A stretch of DNA of 64,000 bases from Tepidiforma thermophila (GCF_002563855.1 NZ_PDJQ01000001.1:1178001-1242000), one strand, 5' to 3'. Positions 25,383 through 35,606 are shown, counted from the first letter of the stretch. Program-made: numbers and translations. The notes: generated by a model not told the origin, from the sequence alone.

Positions 25383-25955
25383 CTACTGCTCTTTCCGGAA
25401 GTTCAGGTAGTACCGGCTCGGCGTCGGCCCCTCCTGCCCCTGGTACTTGCTCCCCGCCTCCCGCGAACCGTACGGGTGCTCCGCCGGCTCCGTCAGCCGC
25501 AGGAACGAAATCTGCGAAACCTTCATCCCCGGATACAGCGCAATCGGCAGGTTCGCCACGTTCGAAAGCTCCAGCGTCAGCGCCCCGTTCCAGCCCGGGT
25601 CCACGTACCCCGCCGTCGAGTGCACCAGCAGCCCCAGCCGCCCGAGCGACGATTTCCCCTCCAGCCGCCCCACGATGAAATCGGGCAGCCGCACCCGCTC
25701 CAGCGTCACCGCCAGCGCAAACTCCCCCGGGTGCAGGATGAACGGCTGCTCGTCCGTCGCCGTCACCAGCTCCGTCAGGTCCGGGTACTCCTGCTTCACG
25801 TCGATGAACGGCACCCGCGAATTCCGGAACACCCGGAACTGGTGCCCCAGCCGAAGGTCCACGCTCGCCGGCTGGATTGCGTCCTCCCCCAGCGGCTCGA
25901 TCTCGATATTCCCGGCCGCAAGCTCGCGGCGGATCGTGCGGTCACTCAGGACCAT
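25383..25955 (-). CDS. dcd: dCTP deaminase
   Basis: 190 residues. Deaminates dCTP to dUTP, feeding thymidylate synthesis. MVLSDRTIRREL, IQPASVDLRLG, GRLEGKSSLGRLGLLVHSTAG and GWNGALTLELSNVANLPI are the signatures, and the C-terminal YQGQEGPTPSR closes over the active site. Length and motifs fit Dcd closely. Whether it also carries dUTPase activity cannot be read here. Converges with the beta-CASP gene. Confidence 0.96.
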   Translation of the reverse strand: MVLSDRTIRRELAAGNIEIEPLGEDAIQPASVDLRLGHQFRVFRNSRVPFIDVKQEYPDLTELVTATDEQPFILHPGEFALAVTLERVRLPDFIVGRLEGKSSLGRLGLLVHSTAGYVDPGWNGALTLELSNVANLPIALYPGMKVSQISFLRLTEPAEHPYGSREAGSKYQGQEGPTPSRYYLNFRKEQ

Positions 25956-26080
25956 CCCGGCTACCCCCGGCGGATTCTGCCCAAGTCTAGGGCTCCTGCG
26001 CCTTCCGGGCTCGTGCTGCCCGCCCGCGCCGCTGCCTGCGCGATAATCTCCCGCCAGACCCCTCCCGCCAGGTTCCCCAC

Positions 26081-27696
26081 ATGGATCCCTTCGCCCACCC
26101 CCTCCCCCGTCTCACCTCCCGCGTCGATCCCGCCTCCGATGCCTTCCGCGCCAACGCCGCGCACAACCTCGCCCTCGTCGACGACCTCCGCGCCCGGCTC
26201 GAACGCGTCGCCCGCGGCGCCGACCCGGCCGCGATCGAACGCCACCGCGCCCGCGGCAAGCTCCTCGCCCGCGAACGCATCCAGCTCCTCGTCGACCCTG
26301 CGACCGCCTTCCTCGAGTTCAGCCCCCTCGCCGCCGACGGCGTCTACGACGACGACGTCCCCTCCGCCGGCATCGTCACCGGCATCGGCATGGTCGCCGG
26401 CCGCCCCTGCGTCATCATCGCCAACGACGCCACCGTCAAGGGCGGCACCTACTACCCCCTCACCGTCAAGAAGCACCTCCGCGCCCAGGAAGTCGCCGAA
26501 GAGAACCGCCTCCCCTGCATCTACCTCGTCGATTCCGGCGGCGCCTTCCTCCCGCTCCAGCACGACGTCTTCCCCGATAAGCACCACTTCGGCCGCATCT
26601 TCTACAACCAGGCCCGCATGAGCGCCCGGGGCATCCCCCAAATTGCTGCCGTCATGGGCTCCTGCACCGCCGGCGGCGCCTACGTCCCCGCCATGAGCGA
26701 CGAAACGGTCATCGTCCGCGGCACCGGCACCATTTTCCTCGGCGGCCCGCCCCTCGTTCGCGCCGCCACCGGCGAAATCACCACCCCCGAAGAACTCGGC
26801 GGGGCCGACGTCCATACCCGCGTCTCCGGCGTCGCCGACCACCTCGCCGAGGACGACCACCACGCCCTCCGCATCGTCCGCGATATCGTCAGCACCCTCC
26901 CGCCCCGCCGCCCCCACCCTGGCCCGTCGCCCCCGCCGAACCGCCCGCCTGCCCTGCCGACGACCTCCTCGGCATCATCCCCGCCGACCTCCGCCACGCC
27001 TTCGACGTCCGCGAAGTCATCGCCCGCATTGTCGATGGCTCCCGCTTCCACGAGTTCAAGGCCCGCTACGGCACCACCCTCGTCTGCGGCTTCGCCCGCA
27101 TCGAAGGCCACCCCGTCGGCATCGTCGCCAACAACGGCATCCTCTTCTCCGAATCCGCCCTCAAAGGTGCCCACTTCATCGAACTCTGTGCCTCCCGCGG
27201 CATCCCCCTCGTCTTCCTCCAGAACATCACTGGCTTCATGGTCGGCCGCCAGTACGAAAACGCCGGCATCGCCAAAGACGGCGCCAAAATGGTCACCGCC
27301 GTCGCCTGCGCCGCCGTCCCAAAGTTCACCGTCATCATCGGCGGCAGCTTCGGCGCCGGGAACTACGCCATGTGCGGCCGCGCCTACGGCCCGCGCCAGC
27401 TCTGGATGTGGCCCAACGCCCGCATCTCCGTCATGGGCGGCGAACAGGCCGCCTCCGTCCTCCTCCAGGTCCGCCTCGACCGCGGCGAAACCCTCTCCGC
27501 CGAGGAACAGGAAGCCTTCAAAGCCCCGACCATCGCCCGCTACGAAGCCGAAGGGTCTCCCTACTTCTCCACCGCCCGCCTCTGGGACGACGGCGTCATC
27601 GACCCCCGCGACACCCGCCGGGTGCTCGCAATCGGGCTCCAGGCCGCCGCCTGCGCGCCGCTCGAACCCACTCGCTTCGGCACCTTCCGTATGTAG
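26081..27696 (+). CDS. Acyl-CoA carboxylase carboxyltransferase (beta) subunit, methylcrotonyl-CoA carboxylase type, frameshifted
   Basis: Transfers CO2 from biotin to an acyl-CoA. The N-terminal part carries [36 protein letters not shown] and [17 protein letters not shown]. The C-terminal part has [29 protein letters not shown] and [10 protein letters not shown]. Together they match methylcrotonyl-CoA carboxylase beta best. Reading starts in one frame and ends in another: a missing base in the C-rich stretch 26903-26916 shifts it. Adding one C gives an uninterrupted 538-residue protein of normal length, so this is either an assembly error or a recent mutation. The biotin subunit is encoded at 29487-31364 on the other strand. 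Confidence 0.88.
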
Positions 27697-27825
27697 GCCG
27701 CCCTCCCGCTTCTTTTCATCGCCGCCGAAAGGAACCAGTAAGACGCACGCAAACAAACGGGAACATCGCATCCGCTGCGCATCGTTTCCCCGGTCGGAGG
27801 GATACCCGCTCACCCAGGAGGAACC

Positions 27826-29415
27826 ATGCCTTCGAACCCACCAGTCCGTCTCTCCGGCCCGCTTGGCTGGGCCATTGCTGGCGTCGCCGCAGCTGCCCTC
27901 TTCGGGGCCGGCGTGCTGACCGCCCGCGCCCTCTTCGATGACGACGCCGAAGCGCCCCCGGCCGCCGGCGCCCCGGTTGCCACCCGGCCGCCCGTCCAGG
28001 GCGCTCCTGCCGGGACGGCGCGCCCCGGCGTGCCGGTATCGAGCGCTCCCGGCCGCGGCGGCGAAGACGTCGCCGCCCCGAAAGGCGGGTACGGCGGCCC
28101 CTACGGCTGCCTCGCCCCCCTGCCCGTTGATGCGCTCGGCACGTCCTTGGTCGACCTCGCCGCCGCCGGCGTCACGCCCCGCGTCCCGCGCTCCGGCTTC
28201 GAGCTGACCAGCCTCTACCTCTCCGCCGTCGCCGACTGCACCCCCGACGGCGCGCCCACCGGCAGCCCCCGGCCGTCGCTCTCCACATCGTGGCGCCACA
28301 CCGCCACCGGCCTCGACGTCTACATCACCCAAACTGCCAGCAGCGAGCCGGCCGCGCCCGTCCTCCGGCCCGATAGCGCCACCTTCTCGGCCCTCGGCTA
28401 CCTCTTCACCGTCTACGTCAACGCCTACCCCGTCATGCCGATGGATACCGGCACCACCACCTACCCCGCAAAGCCCGACCCCCGCGCGGCGGAGGTCCTG
28501 CGCGAGGTCATCAGCCAGGTCGCGCCCGGTTTCGACCAGCAGTGCTTCTGGGTCGCCGCCGATGGCGACTGGGCCAGCCTCGCCGACTACGGCATCGGCG
28601 ACCCGCGCCCCGCCGTCCCGGGCAACTTCAAGCTCGCGGAGGTCCACATCACGACCTTCCGTGCTCCCCAGCCTCCCTGCGACACCTCTACCCGCCCAAC
28701 CGAGGGCCTGGGCCTCTACGCCCAGTGGAACGCGCCCGGCGGCGACAGCCTCGGCATCTCTGTCACCGGCCTCCCCGCCGGCACCACGGTCGATTACCCC
28801 GGCTACCTCGACCAGTTCGGCGCCAACTGGACCGCACGCGGCCTCCAGTTCTCCATCTGGTACGGCAGCAAGGACGGGCGCGGCAACGCAGACCTTATCC
28901 GGTCCATCGCCCGCGCGCTCGACCCCTCCTTCACCGACGCCTGCTTCATCCAGCAGCGGACCCTCTCCGAGGCTGACCTCGCAAAGCTCGGCCTCCGCGC
29001 ACCCGTCCCGCCTGCCGGCTACACCATCGTCACCAAGAATCTCACGGTCTCTGATATCGCCCCTGGCTGTCCGCGCCCGAAAGACTTTTTCGCGAGCTAC
29101 GCGCTGTTCTGGACGCTCGAAAAGGGCGCCGACGTTATCGATATCTCCGTCTACGCCGCGCCCGATTCCCCGAAGCCCGGCGCCTTCTCCGGCTGGATCA
29201 GTGAATCCAACATCAGCTGGATGACCGCCGACGGAACGAGCTTCAACGTGAGCGGCTACTCGAAAGGAGTCAGCCCCGCCATCTCCCGCGACGACCTCGT
29301 CGCTGTCGCGAAAAGCCTCGACCCTTCCCTCGATATTTCGAAGCTCGAGGAGCAGCCTGGCGGCGGCGTCGTCCCGCCCCGGCCGGCCCCGGGCGGCCCC
29401 GAGAAGGTGAACTGA
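27826..29415 (+). CDS. Membrane-anchored external protein with three internal repeats, function unknown
   Basis: 529 residues. N-terminal signal anchor ([21 protein letters not shown]), a Pro/Ala/Gly linker to about residue 90, then three diverged units of about 130 residues. Each unit has an SLYL/GLYAQW/ALFWTL-type strand, a GLDVYIT or LGISVTG or DVIDISVY strand, a YGS or VNAYP-type strand, and a terminal helix with the pattern (V/I)(A/S)xxLDPS or QVAPGF. Cys pairs suggest disulphides. AGGAGGAACC precedes ATG 27826. The units do not match a family I know. It sits between the carboxyltransferase and biotin subunit genes but need not be related to them. Confidence 0.8.
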   Translation: MPSNPPVRLSGPLGWAIAGVAAAALFGAGVLTARALFDDDAEAPPAAGAPVATRPPVQGAPAGTARPGVPVSSAPGRGGEDVAAPKGGYGGPYGCLAPLPVDALGTSLVDLAAAGVTPRVPRSGFELTSLYLSAVADCTPDGAPTGSPRPSLSTSWRHTATGLDVYITQTASSEPAAPVLRPDSATFSALGYLFTVYVNAYPVMPMDTGTTTYPAKPDPRAAEVLREVISQVAPGFDQQCFWVAADGDWASLADYGIGDPRPAVPGNFKLAEVHITTFRAPQPPCDTSTRPTEGLGLYAQWNAPGGDSLGISVTGLPAGTTVDYPGYLDQFGANWTARGLQFSIWYGSKDGRGNADLIRSIARALDPSFTDACFIQQRTLSEADLAKLGLRAPVPPAGYTIVTKNLTVSDIAPGCPRPKDFFASYALFWTLEKGADVIDISVYAAPDSPKPGAFSGWISESNISWMTADGTSFNVSGYSKGVSPAISRDDLVAVAKSLDPSLDISKLEEQPGGGVVPPRPAPGGPEKVN

Positions 29416-29486
29416 CCGCCTGTCGCGCCAGGCCTGCGCAGGGCTCCCGGATGGGGAGCCCCGCGTGCTTTCCGGCCATCCCGGGT

Positions 29487-31364
29487 CTACCAGAGGTCGA
29501 GCCGAACGAGCACCTCCCCCGCCGCGACGGTCGCCCCAGGGCCGGCGCATACCTCGGCGACGCGCCCGTCCGCATCCGCGCGCACCGGGTGCTCCATCTT
29601 CATCGCGTGGATCACCGCCAGCACCTGCCCCGCCGCGACCTCCTGCCCCTTCTCCACCAGCACCGCCGCAACAGTCCCGGCCAGCGGCGCGACCGCCACC
29701 GTCCCCGCCGGCCCGCCCTCCCCGTCCGCCCGCCGCGCCGGGGGCGCCGGCCAGGCCGGGCAGAAGGTCCACCGCTCGCCGCCCGGCCCTTCCACGGCGA
29801 TACCCCCGCCTGTTACCTGCGCCCGGAACCCGTGCGTGTCGACCGCAACCGCCAGCGCGTCCCGGACCGACCAGCCGTCAGTCAGCCAGAGCGCCGCCCG
29901 CCCCGCGCCGATCCATGCCGGCCCGGCGAACGCTCCCGCCCGTGGTGCCAGCCCGGCCGCGGCCCCTGCGGCTGCCGCCCACGCACCCTCCGGCGCCCCC
30001 GCCCGCTCCAGCAGTTCAGGCAGCCGCTCCTCCAGCCACTCCACGTGAACCTGCCCGCGCACGAACTCCGGGTCGCCCGCCAGCACCTGCACCAGCGGCG
30101 CCGTCGTCCGCGGCGTTTCGATGAGCCCCGGCGGGACCCCCCGGGCGAGCCGCAGCGCTTCCTCGCGGTCGCGCCCGTGCACCACCACCTTCGCCGCCAG
30201 CGAGTCGTAAAACCCCGGCACCCGGTCACCGTCGGCGTAACCGGCGTCGATCCGCCACCCCGCTGTCGCCGCCCCCGGCCACCAGCGCACCTCACCGCCC
30301 GTCGGCCGGAACCCTTCCCGCGGGTCCTCCGCGTTGATGCGGAATTCGATGGCGTGGCCCCGCAGCTCCACCTCCTCCTGCCCGAACGGCAGCCGCTCCC
30401 CGGCGGCAATCCGCACCTGCAGCTCCACGAGGTCCAGCCCGGTGATCGCCTCGGTCACCGGGTGCTCCACCTGCAGCCGCGGGTTCACCTCAAGGAAGTA
30501 CCACGGCCGCCGTCCCTCCGGCCCCGGTTCCCCCACAAGGAACTCCACCGTCCCCGCGTTCACGTACCCCGCTTCCCGGGCCAGCCGGACCGCCGCCTCC
30601 GTCAGCTCTGCCCGCAGCCCCGGGTCGACCGCCGGGCTCGGCGCCTCCTCCACCAGCTTCTGCCGCCGACGCTGCACCGAGCACTCCCGCTCCCAGAGGT
30701 GGAGCACCGTCCCGTGCCGGTCCGACAGCACCTGCACCTCGATGTGCCGCGGCCGCTCGACCAGCCGCTCCAGCAGCAGTCCCCCATCACCGAAGGCTGC
30801 CTCCGCCTCGCGCCGCGCCTCCGCCAGCAGCCCCGCCAGCTCCCTCGGCGTCCGCGCCAGCCGCATCCCCCGACCGCCGCCGCCGGCCCGCGCCTTGATC
30901 AGCAGCGGGAACCCCACCGCTTCCGCCGCCGCCAGCAGCGCCGCGTCATCCCCGTCGCCGTCGAACCCGGGTACCACCGGGATGCCAAGCCTCGCCGCGA
31001 ACTGCCGCGCCCGCGCCTTGTCGCCCAGCGCCTCCATTGCCTCCGGCGGCGGGCCGATGAACACGATTCCCGCCGCCGCGCACGCCCGCGCGAACGCCGC
31101 CGATTCCGCAAGGAACCCGTACCCGGGGTGAATCGCCCCGCACCCGTGCGAGTGCGCCGCCGCGAGCAACTGCTCCCCGTCGAGGTAGCTCTCCGCCGGT
31201 GCCGAACCCCGCAGCAGCGCTACCGCATCCGCCTCCCGCGCCGCCAGCGAATCCCTGTCCGCCGGCGAGGCCGCCACCACCGCCCGCACGCCCAGCCGCC
31301 GCAGTGTCCGCACGATGCGCACGGCGATTTCGCCCCGGTTCGCAACCAGCACCGCCTCAAACAT
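29487..31364 (-). CDS. Acyl-CoA carboxylase biotin subunit (biotin carboxylase plus carboxyl carrier domains)
   Basis: 625 residues. Biotin carboxylase domain (FEAVLVANRGEIAVRIVR, GCGAIHPGYGFLAE, GGGGRGMR, ERECSVQRRRQK, EVNPRLQVEHPVTE) occupies the first two thirds; a short middle region follows; the C-terminus is a biotinyl domain with AMKMEH, the biotin Lys at about 589. The architecture fits methylcrotonyl- or propionyl-type carboxylases. ATG 31364 was preferred over 31382 because MFEAVLVANRGE is the family start. It is convergent in function with the beta subunit gene at 26081. Confidence 0.93.
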   Translation of the reverse strand: MFEAVLVANRGEIAVRIVRTLRRLGVRAVVAASPADRDSLAAREADAVALLRGSAPAESYLDGEQLLAAAHSHGCGAIHPGYGFLAESAAFARACAAAGIVFIGPPPEAMEALGDKARARQFAARLGIPVVPGFDGDGDDAALLAAAEAVGFPLLIKARAGGGGRGMRLARTPRELAGLLAEARREAEAAFGDGGLLLERLVERPRHIEVQVLSDRHGTVLHLWERECSVQRRRQKLVEEAPSPAVDPGLRAELTEAAVRLAREAGYVNAGTVEFLVGEPGPEGRRPWYFLEVNPRLQVEHPVTEAITGLDLVELQVRIAAGERLPFGQEEVELRGHAIEFRINAEDPREGFRPTGGEVRWWPGAATAGWRIDAGYADGDRVPGFYDSLAAKVVVHGRDREEALRLARGVPPGLIETPRTTAPLVQVLAGDPEFVRGQVHVEWLEERLPELLERAGAPEGAWAAAAGAAAGLAPRAGAFAGPAWIGAGRAALWLTDGWSVRDALAVAVDTHGFRAQVTGGGIAVEGPGGERWTFCPAWPAPPARRADGEGGPAGTVAVAPLAGTVAAVLVEKGQEVAAGQVLAVIHAMKMEHPVRADADGRVAEVCAGPGATVAAGEVLVRLDLW

Positions 31365-31394
31365 CGCCGCGCATTCAACCACAGCCCGCGCCGG

Positions 31395-31619
31395 CTACGC
31401 GAGCTTCCCGTCGACCAGCCGCACCACCTCGCCGCGGCGCGCGCCGCACCACCGGCACGACCCATCCATCTCCGGGTCCGGGTGGCGCACCTCCACCTCA
31501 ATGACACCCGCGAGGTCGCCCGCCTCCGCCGCGGCCCACGCCGGCAGCTCCCACGCCACGAACTCGTTCGGCGGCCGGCACACGAAGACCAGCCGGCGCA
31601 CGCCCTCCCCGCCGCTCAC
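31395..31619 (-). CDS. Small protein with a CxxC pair
   Basis: 74 residues starting at GTG 31619, which overlaps the alcohol dehydrogenase stop (GTGA), and ending 30 nt before the biotin subunit start. Contains RRLVFVCRPPNEFVAWELP and a C-terminal DGSCRWCGARRGEVVRLVDG, where the CRWC pair could bind zinc or form a redox disulphide. Codon use and the tight overlap support expression. No family recognised. Confidence 0.65.
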   Translation of the reverse strand: MSGGEGVRRLVFVCRPPNEFVAWELPAWAAAEAGDLAGVIEVEVRHPDPEMDGSCRWCGARRGEVVRLVDGKLA

Positions 31620-32650
31620 GGCCGCAGCGCGATCTTGAGCACCCCGCCCTCCCGCTTCCGGAACAGCTCGTACCCGGCCGGGGTCTCGCTCAGTTTCATC
31701 GAATGCGTTAGCAGCGGCCGCAGGTCCACCCTGCCGCCCTGGATCAGCGCCATCAGCCGCTCCATCCGCGCCGTCCCCACCGGGCAGAGCGTCGTCACAA
31801 TCTTCCGGTGCATGAACGACCCTCCGGTCGGCAGCCGCAGCTCCGTGTAGCCGCCGTACACACCGACCGAGCTCACCGTGCCCCCGTTCCGCACCACCGC
31901 GCACGCGTTCTGGAACGTCACCTCGTGGCCCAGCGCTTCCACCGCCACGTCCACGCCCCGGTTGCCGGTCAGCCGCAGGATCTCTGCCACCGCGTTCGCC
32001 GGGTCCACCACCACGTCGGCGCCCAGCCGCTTCGCCATCGCCGCCCGCTCCGGAATCCCTTCCACCGCGATGATCAGCCCCGCGCCGTACGTCCGCGCCC
32101 CCGCCGTCGCGCACAGTCCCACCGGCCCCTGCGCAAAAATCGCCAGCGTATCCCCCGGCTTCAGCTCCGCCCGCTCAATCGCCGCAAATCCCGTCGACAT
32201 AATGTCGGTCACGAACAGCACCTGCTCGTCCTCCAGGCCGTCCGGGACCTTCGCCATCGACGTCTGCGCCCCGTTGACCAGGAAGAACTCCCCCTGTGCC
32301 CCAAAAAGCAGGTTCGCCGGCGCGTTGAACGTCTCGCACACCTGCTGGTCGCCCTCCATGCACCGCCGGCACGTCCCGCAGCAGAGCAGGCAGCTCACGA
32401 CCACCCGGTCGCCCGGCCGGAACGCTGTGACCCCCGCGCCCACCGCCTCCACCGTCCCCACCGCCTCATGCCCCATCGGCACGCCCGCCGGCACCGGCAG
32501 GTGGTCCACCACGTGGATATCGCTCCCGCAAATGGTCGAAAGCCGCGTCCGGATAAGCGCCTGCCCCGGCCCCGGCTCGTCCGGGTACGGGATCTGCAGC
32601 ATCGCGACCTGGCCCTCGCCCGTCTTCACGCACGTGTTCGAAACCGGCAT
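31616..32650 (-). CDS. Zinc-dependent alcohol dehydrogenase (medium-chain)
   Basis: 344 residues. STICGSDIHVVDH and PMGHEAVG supply catalytic zinc ligands, and CLLCCGTCRRCMEGDQQVC carries the four-Cys structural zinc lobe. The Rossmann segment is FAQGPVGLCATAGA. Substrate unknown; nucleotide preference not clear. GGAGGAGCAGGAG before the ATG is a strong ribosome-binding site. It follows leuB on the same strand and overlaps the small CxxC gene. Confidence 0.92.
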   Translation of the reverse strand: MPVSNTCVKTGEGQVAMLQIPYPDEPGPGQALIRTRLSTICGSDIHVVDHLPVPAGVPMGHEAVGTVEAVGAGVTAFRPGDRVVVSCLLCCGTCRRCMEGDQQVCETFNAPANLLFGAQGEFFLVNGAQTSMAKVPDGLEDEQVLFVTDIMSTGFAAIERAELKPGDTLAIFAQGPVGLCATAGARTYGAGLIIAVEGIPERAAMAKRLGADVVVDPANAVAEILRLTGNRGVDVAVEALGHEVTFQNACAVVRNGGTVSSVGVYGGYTELRLPTGGSFMHRKIVTTLCPVGTARMERLMALIQGGRVDLRPLLTHSMKLSETPAGYELFRKREGGVLKIALRP

Positions 32651-32713
32651 CTCCTGCTCCTCCTTCGTCCCCGGCGCGTCCGCGTCCCGCGCGAAGCCGC
32701 TGCCGGCGCCTCC

Positions 32714-33802
32714 TCAGATCCGTTCGGCCACCGCGCTGCCCATCGTCCGGGTGTCCACCACCTTCGCGCCCGGCCCCGCAATATCCGGCGTACGCAGCCC
32801 CTCGCGGATGACCGCGTCCACCGCGTCCTCGACAGCCTTCGCCTCCCGGTCCAGCCCCAGCGAGAGCCGCAGCATCATCGCCGCGCTCAGGATCATCGCC
32901 AGCGGGTTCGCTTTCCCCTGCCCCGCAATGTCCGGCGCGCTCCCGTGGATCGGCTCGTACAGCCCGATGCCCGTGCCGTCCTTTCGCCGCCGCCCCAGGC
33001 TCGCCGAAGGCATCATCCCCATCGAACCGGCCAGCATCGCCGCCTCGTCCGTCAGGATGTCCCCGAACATGTTCTCCGTCACAATCACGTCGAAGCTCGC
33101 CGGCCGGCGCACCAGGTACATCGCGCACGCATCCACCAGGATGTGCTCCAGCTCCACGTCGGGGTACTGCTTCCCAACCTCCGTCGCTACCTCCCGCCAC
33201 AGCTGCCCGGTCCGCAGCACATTCGCCTTGTCGACGCTGGTCACCTTCTTCCGGCGCTGCCGCGCCAGCTGGAACGCCACGTGGCATACCCGAGCGACCT
33301 CCCGCTCGCTGTACCGAAGCGTGTCGACCGCCTGCCGCCCTTCCGCGTTCTCCCACCGCCGCTTCGGCTTCCCGAAGTACAGCCCGCCGGTCAGCTCCCG
33401 GATGACGACCATGTCCACGCCCTGGAGCACCTCGGGCTTCAGCGTGCTCTCGCCGATAAGCTCCGGCGCAACCCGCACCGGCCGCAGGTTCGCGAACAGC
33501 CCCAGCTGCTTCCGCATCCCAAGGATGGCGTCCTCCGGGCGCACGCTCGCCCGCGGGTCATCCCACTTCGGTCCGCCAACCGCGCCGAACAGCACCGCAT
33601 CCGATGCCTTCGCCTTCGCAATGGTCTCGGGCCGCAGCGCCACGCCGTACCGGTCGATCGCCGCCCCGCCGATCGTCTCCTCGTCGTAGACAAACTCGTG
33701 CCCGAAGCGCTGCTGCACCCGCCCCAGCACTTTGAGCGCCTCTTCCATCACCTCCGGGCCGATCCCGTCGCCCGGCGTCACCAGGATGCGAAACGTTGCC
33801 AT
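32714..33802 (-). CDS. leuB: 3-isopropylmalate dehydrogenase
   Basis: 362 residues. Third step of leucine synthesis, oxidising 3-isopropylmalate with NAD+. The sequence contains [34 protein letters not shown], the metal-binding [29 protein letters not shown] split by usual spacing, and [15 protein letters not shown]. These are diagnostic of LeuB. It is separated from leuC and leuD by a cupin, aat and a thioesterase but lies on the same strand. Confidence 0.97.
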   Translation of the reverse strand: MATFRILVTPGDGIGPEVMEEALKVLGRVQQRFGHEFVYDEETIGGAAIDRYGVALRPETIAKAKASDAVLFGAVGGPKWDDPRASVRPEDAILGMRKQLGLFANLRPVRVAPELIGESTLKPEVLQGVDMVVIRELTGGLYFGKPKRRWENAEGRQAVDTLRYSEREVARVCHVAFQLARQRRKKVTSVDKANVLRTGQLWREVATEVGKQYPDVELEHILVDACAMYLVRRPASFDVIVTENMFGDILTDEAAMLAGSMGMMPSASLGRRRKDGTGIGLYEPIHGSAPDIAGQGKANPLAMILSAAMMLRLSLGLDREAKAVEDAVDAVIREGLRTPDIAGPGAKVVDTRTMGSAVAERI

Positions 33803-33860
33803 GGCCCCGTATTCTCCCGGCCACGCCGGTCACCGTCGACCGCGACCTCTGCCCCTGCTG

Positions 33861-34250
33861 CTAGTCCTCCACGTCGGCGTCGCTGCCCCGCGGCAGCTCC
33901 CGGTCCGCCGGCTCCGGGACGGTTGCCATCGGCACCTGGTCGTCTGCGCCCAGCGGCGGAATCGAGATGTTCGCCACCACCGCCTCGCCGTCCAGCGGGC
34001 TCGCACGGTGCACGCTCCCCGGCCACACCGCCAGCACCTCGTACGGCTTCAGCACCGTCTCCACGCCGTCGACCTCAACCACCACGCTCCCTTCGATCGC
34101 CAGGTACATCTGCATCGAACGCCGGTGCACGTGCGAACCCACCGCATCGCCCTCTCCGCTCATCCGGAATACCCGGACGCTCGCCGCCGGGCATTCGAAG
34201 TCCGTCAGCAGGTGGTAGAGCCCAACCGGGGTCGGCCGCGTCGAGGTCAT
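33861..34250 (-). CDS. Cupin-domain protein
   Basis: 129 residues forming a single cupin barrel. GSHVHRRSMQMYLAIEGSV is cupin motif 1 (with two His and a further acceptor), and VWPGSVHRA is motif 2. A metal site is likely. The N-terminus and C-terminus are variable. Role unknown; small cupins often bind metals, sugars or act in secondary metabolism. GGAGGGAGAGG precedes the ATG. Located between leuB and aat on the same strand. Confidence 0.85.
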   Translation of the reverse strand: MTSTRPTPVGLYHLLTDFECPAASVRVFRMSGEGDAVGSHVHRRSMQMYLAIEGSVVVEVDGVETVLKPYEVLAVWPGSVHRASPLDGEAVVANISIPPLGADDQVPMATVPEPADRELPRGSDADVED

Positions 34251-34324
34251 CCCTCTCCCTCCGCAGGTGCAGGTTCCCCCTAGTGTGCTCCGAATCGCCG
34301 CCGCCGTCGCGGGCCCTTCGGTCG

Positions 34325-35128
34325 TTACCCGCAGCCCGCAAGGCCCTCCGCCGCGCCGGCCCGGTGCCAGTCCACCGATCGCACCGCCGCCTGCCGGAAC
34401 CGCTCCAGGTACTCCTCCCGGGGAATCTCAATGCCGCCCAACCGCGCTGTGTGGTCGTTCAGCACCTGGATATCGACCAGCTCCACGCCCAGCGCCCGGC
34501 AGTGCTGCACCATCGCCGCCACCGCCACCTTCGAGGCATCCCGCACCCGCGAAAACATCGACTCCGCGCCGAACATCGCACCGAACGCCACGCCGTACAG
34601 CCCGCCGGCCAGCTCCCCCTCGTGCCACACCTCGAAGCTGTGCGCCCACCCCAGCCGGTGCAGCGTGCAGTACCCCTCGACCACCTGCGGGGTGATCCAC
34701 GTCCCCTCCTGCCGCTCCGCGCACGCCCGGATCACCGCATCGAACGCCGCATCCACCGTCACCCGGAACCTCCCCTGCCGGAGGGTACGCCCCAGCCGCC
34801 GCGGCACCGTGAACGTATCGACCGGCAGCACCGCCCGCGGGGCCGGCGAACACCAGACCACCTCCTCCTCGGGGCTCCTCGGCCACGGGAAAAACCCCGC
34901 AGCGTACGCCGCCAGCACCGTCGCCGGCGCAAGGTCTCCGCCCAGCACATACGCGCTGTGGCCCGGCCGCGGCTGCTCCCGACCCGGGAATCGATACCGC
35001 GCCGGCCCGGCCGGCTGCGGCGGCCCGGCCGTGAACACGTCAATCGCAACCGGGCACGGCCGTCCCCGCGAATCCCGCACCGGGGCCTCCGCAGGCACCG
35101 GGTATGGCCGCCCCGGGGCCGGCTCCAT
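34325..35128 (-). CDS. aat: Leucyl/phenylalanyl-tRNA-protein transferase
   Basis: 267 residues. Adds Leu or Phe to N-terminal Lys/Arg of proteins for N-end-rule degradation. LGGDLAPATVLAAYAAGFFPW, EEVVWCSPAPRAVLP, AERQEGTWITPQVVEGYCTLHRLGWAHSFEVW (read with its normal spacing) and GGLYGVAFGAMFGAESMFSR are the family blocks. The N-terminal 50 residues are an extra Pro-rich extension. Its ATG overlaps the stop of the thioesterase gene by one base. Confidence 0.95.
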   Translation of the reverse strand: MEPAPGRPYPVPAEAPVRDSRGRPCPVAIDVFTAGPPQPAGPARYRFPGREQPRPGHSAYVLGGDLAPATVLAAYAAGFFPWPRSPEEEVVWCSPAPRAVLPVDTFTVPRRLGRTLRQGRFRVTVDAAFDAVIRACAERQEGTWITPQVVEGYCTLHRLGWAHSFEVWHEGELAGGLYGVAFGAMFGAESMFSRVRDASKVAVAAMVQHCRALGVELVDIQVLNDHTARLGGIEIPREEYLERFRQAAVRSVDWHRAGAAEGLAGCG

Positions 35129-35562
35129 CAGCCGCCCTCCCGCCGTCCGCCAATGACGAAGGTCACCAGCCCCAGCGCAACCACCCGCCCGCTATCGTCC
35201 CGTACCTCCACCTGCGTGAACGCCGCCGTCCTCCCCATCTTCACCACCTTCGCCTCAGCCACCAGCTCCGTCCCCCGCGCCGGCGCAAGGTACGAAACGT
35301 GCAGGTCGCTCGTCGCATGCGGCCGCTGCCGGATCTCGCTCTCCTCCCGCAGGGTCCGCACCGCACCGCCCGCGACCGAATCAATCAGGCTCGAAATCAC
35401 GCCCCCGTGGACCACGTCGTTGTAGTTCAGGTGGTCTTCGCGCAGCCGCACCCGGTTCACCACCCGGCCCGGCTCGGCGGCTACCGTCTCGATGCCCACG
35501 AGCTCCCAGTACCGGCCGCGCGCCCACGCCCGCAGCCGTTCGACGAGGTCGCCCTCCTCCAT
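35128..35562 (-). CDS. PaaI-type hotdog-fold thioesterase
   Basis: 144 residues. LNYNDVVHGGVISSLIDSVAGGAV is the hotdog thioesterase signature, followed by SDLHVSYLAPARGTELVAEA. It should hydrolyse an acyl-CoA or related thioester. The open frame reaches 35643, but ATG 35562 (MEEGDLVERLRAW) is a better start. Translationally coupled to aat. Confidence 0.88.
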   Translation of the reverse strand: MEEGDLVERLRAWARGRYWELVGIETVAAEPGRVVNRVRLREDHLNYNDVVHGGVISSLIDSVAGGAVRTLREESEIRQRPHATSDLHVSYLAPARGTELVAEAKVVKMGRTAAFTQVEVRDDSGRVVALGLVTFVIGGRREGG

Positions 35563-35606
35563 GCCGCAATCCTGCGCGCGGGCGCGGCCATGGTCTACCG
35601 CCCGGG

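Noticed and set aside
26680-29772. Minus-strand frame of 1030 codons
   Set aside because: It lies opposite the carboxyltransferase and the repeat protein, is Gly/Asp/Ala-rich and has no motif. It is an antisense artefact of GC content.
30086-30160. Double frameshift in the biotin subunit around the ARGVPPGLIETPR segment
   Set aside because: The segment looks diverged, but spacing to flanking family motifs is normal to within one residue and the frame is continuous.
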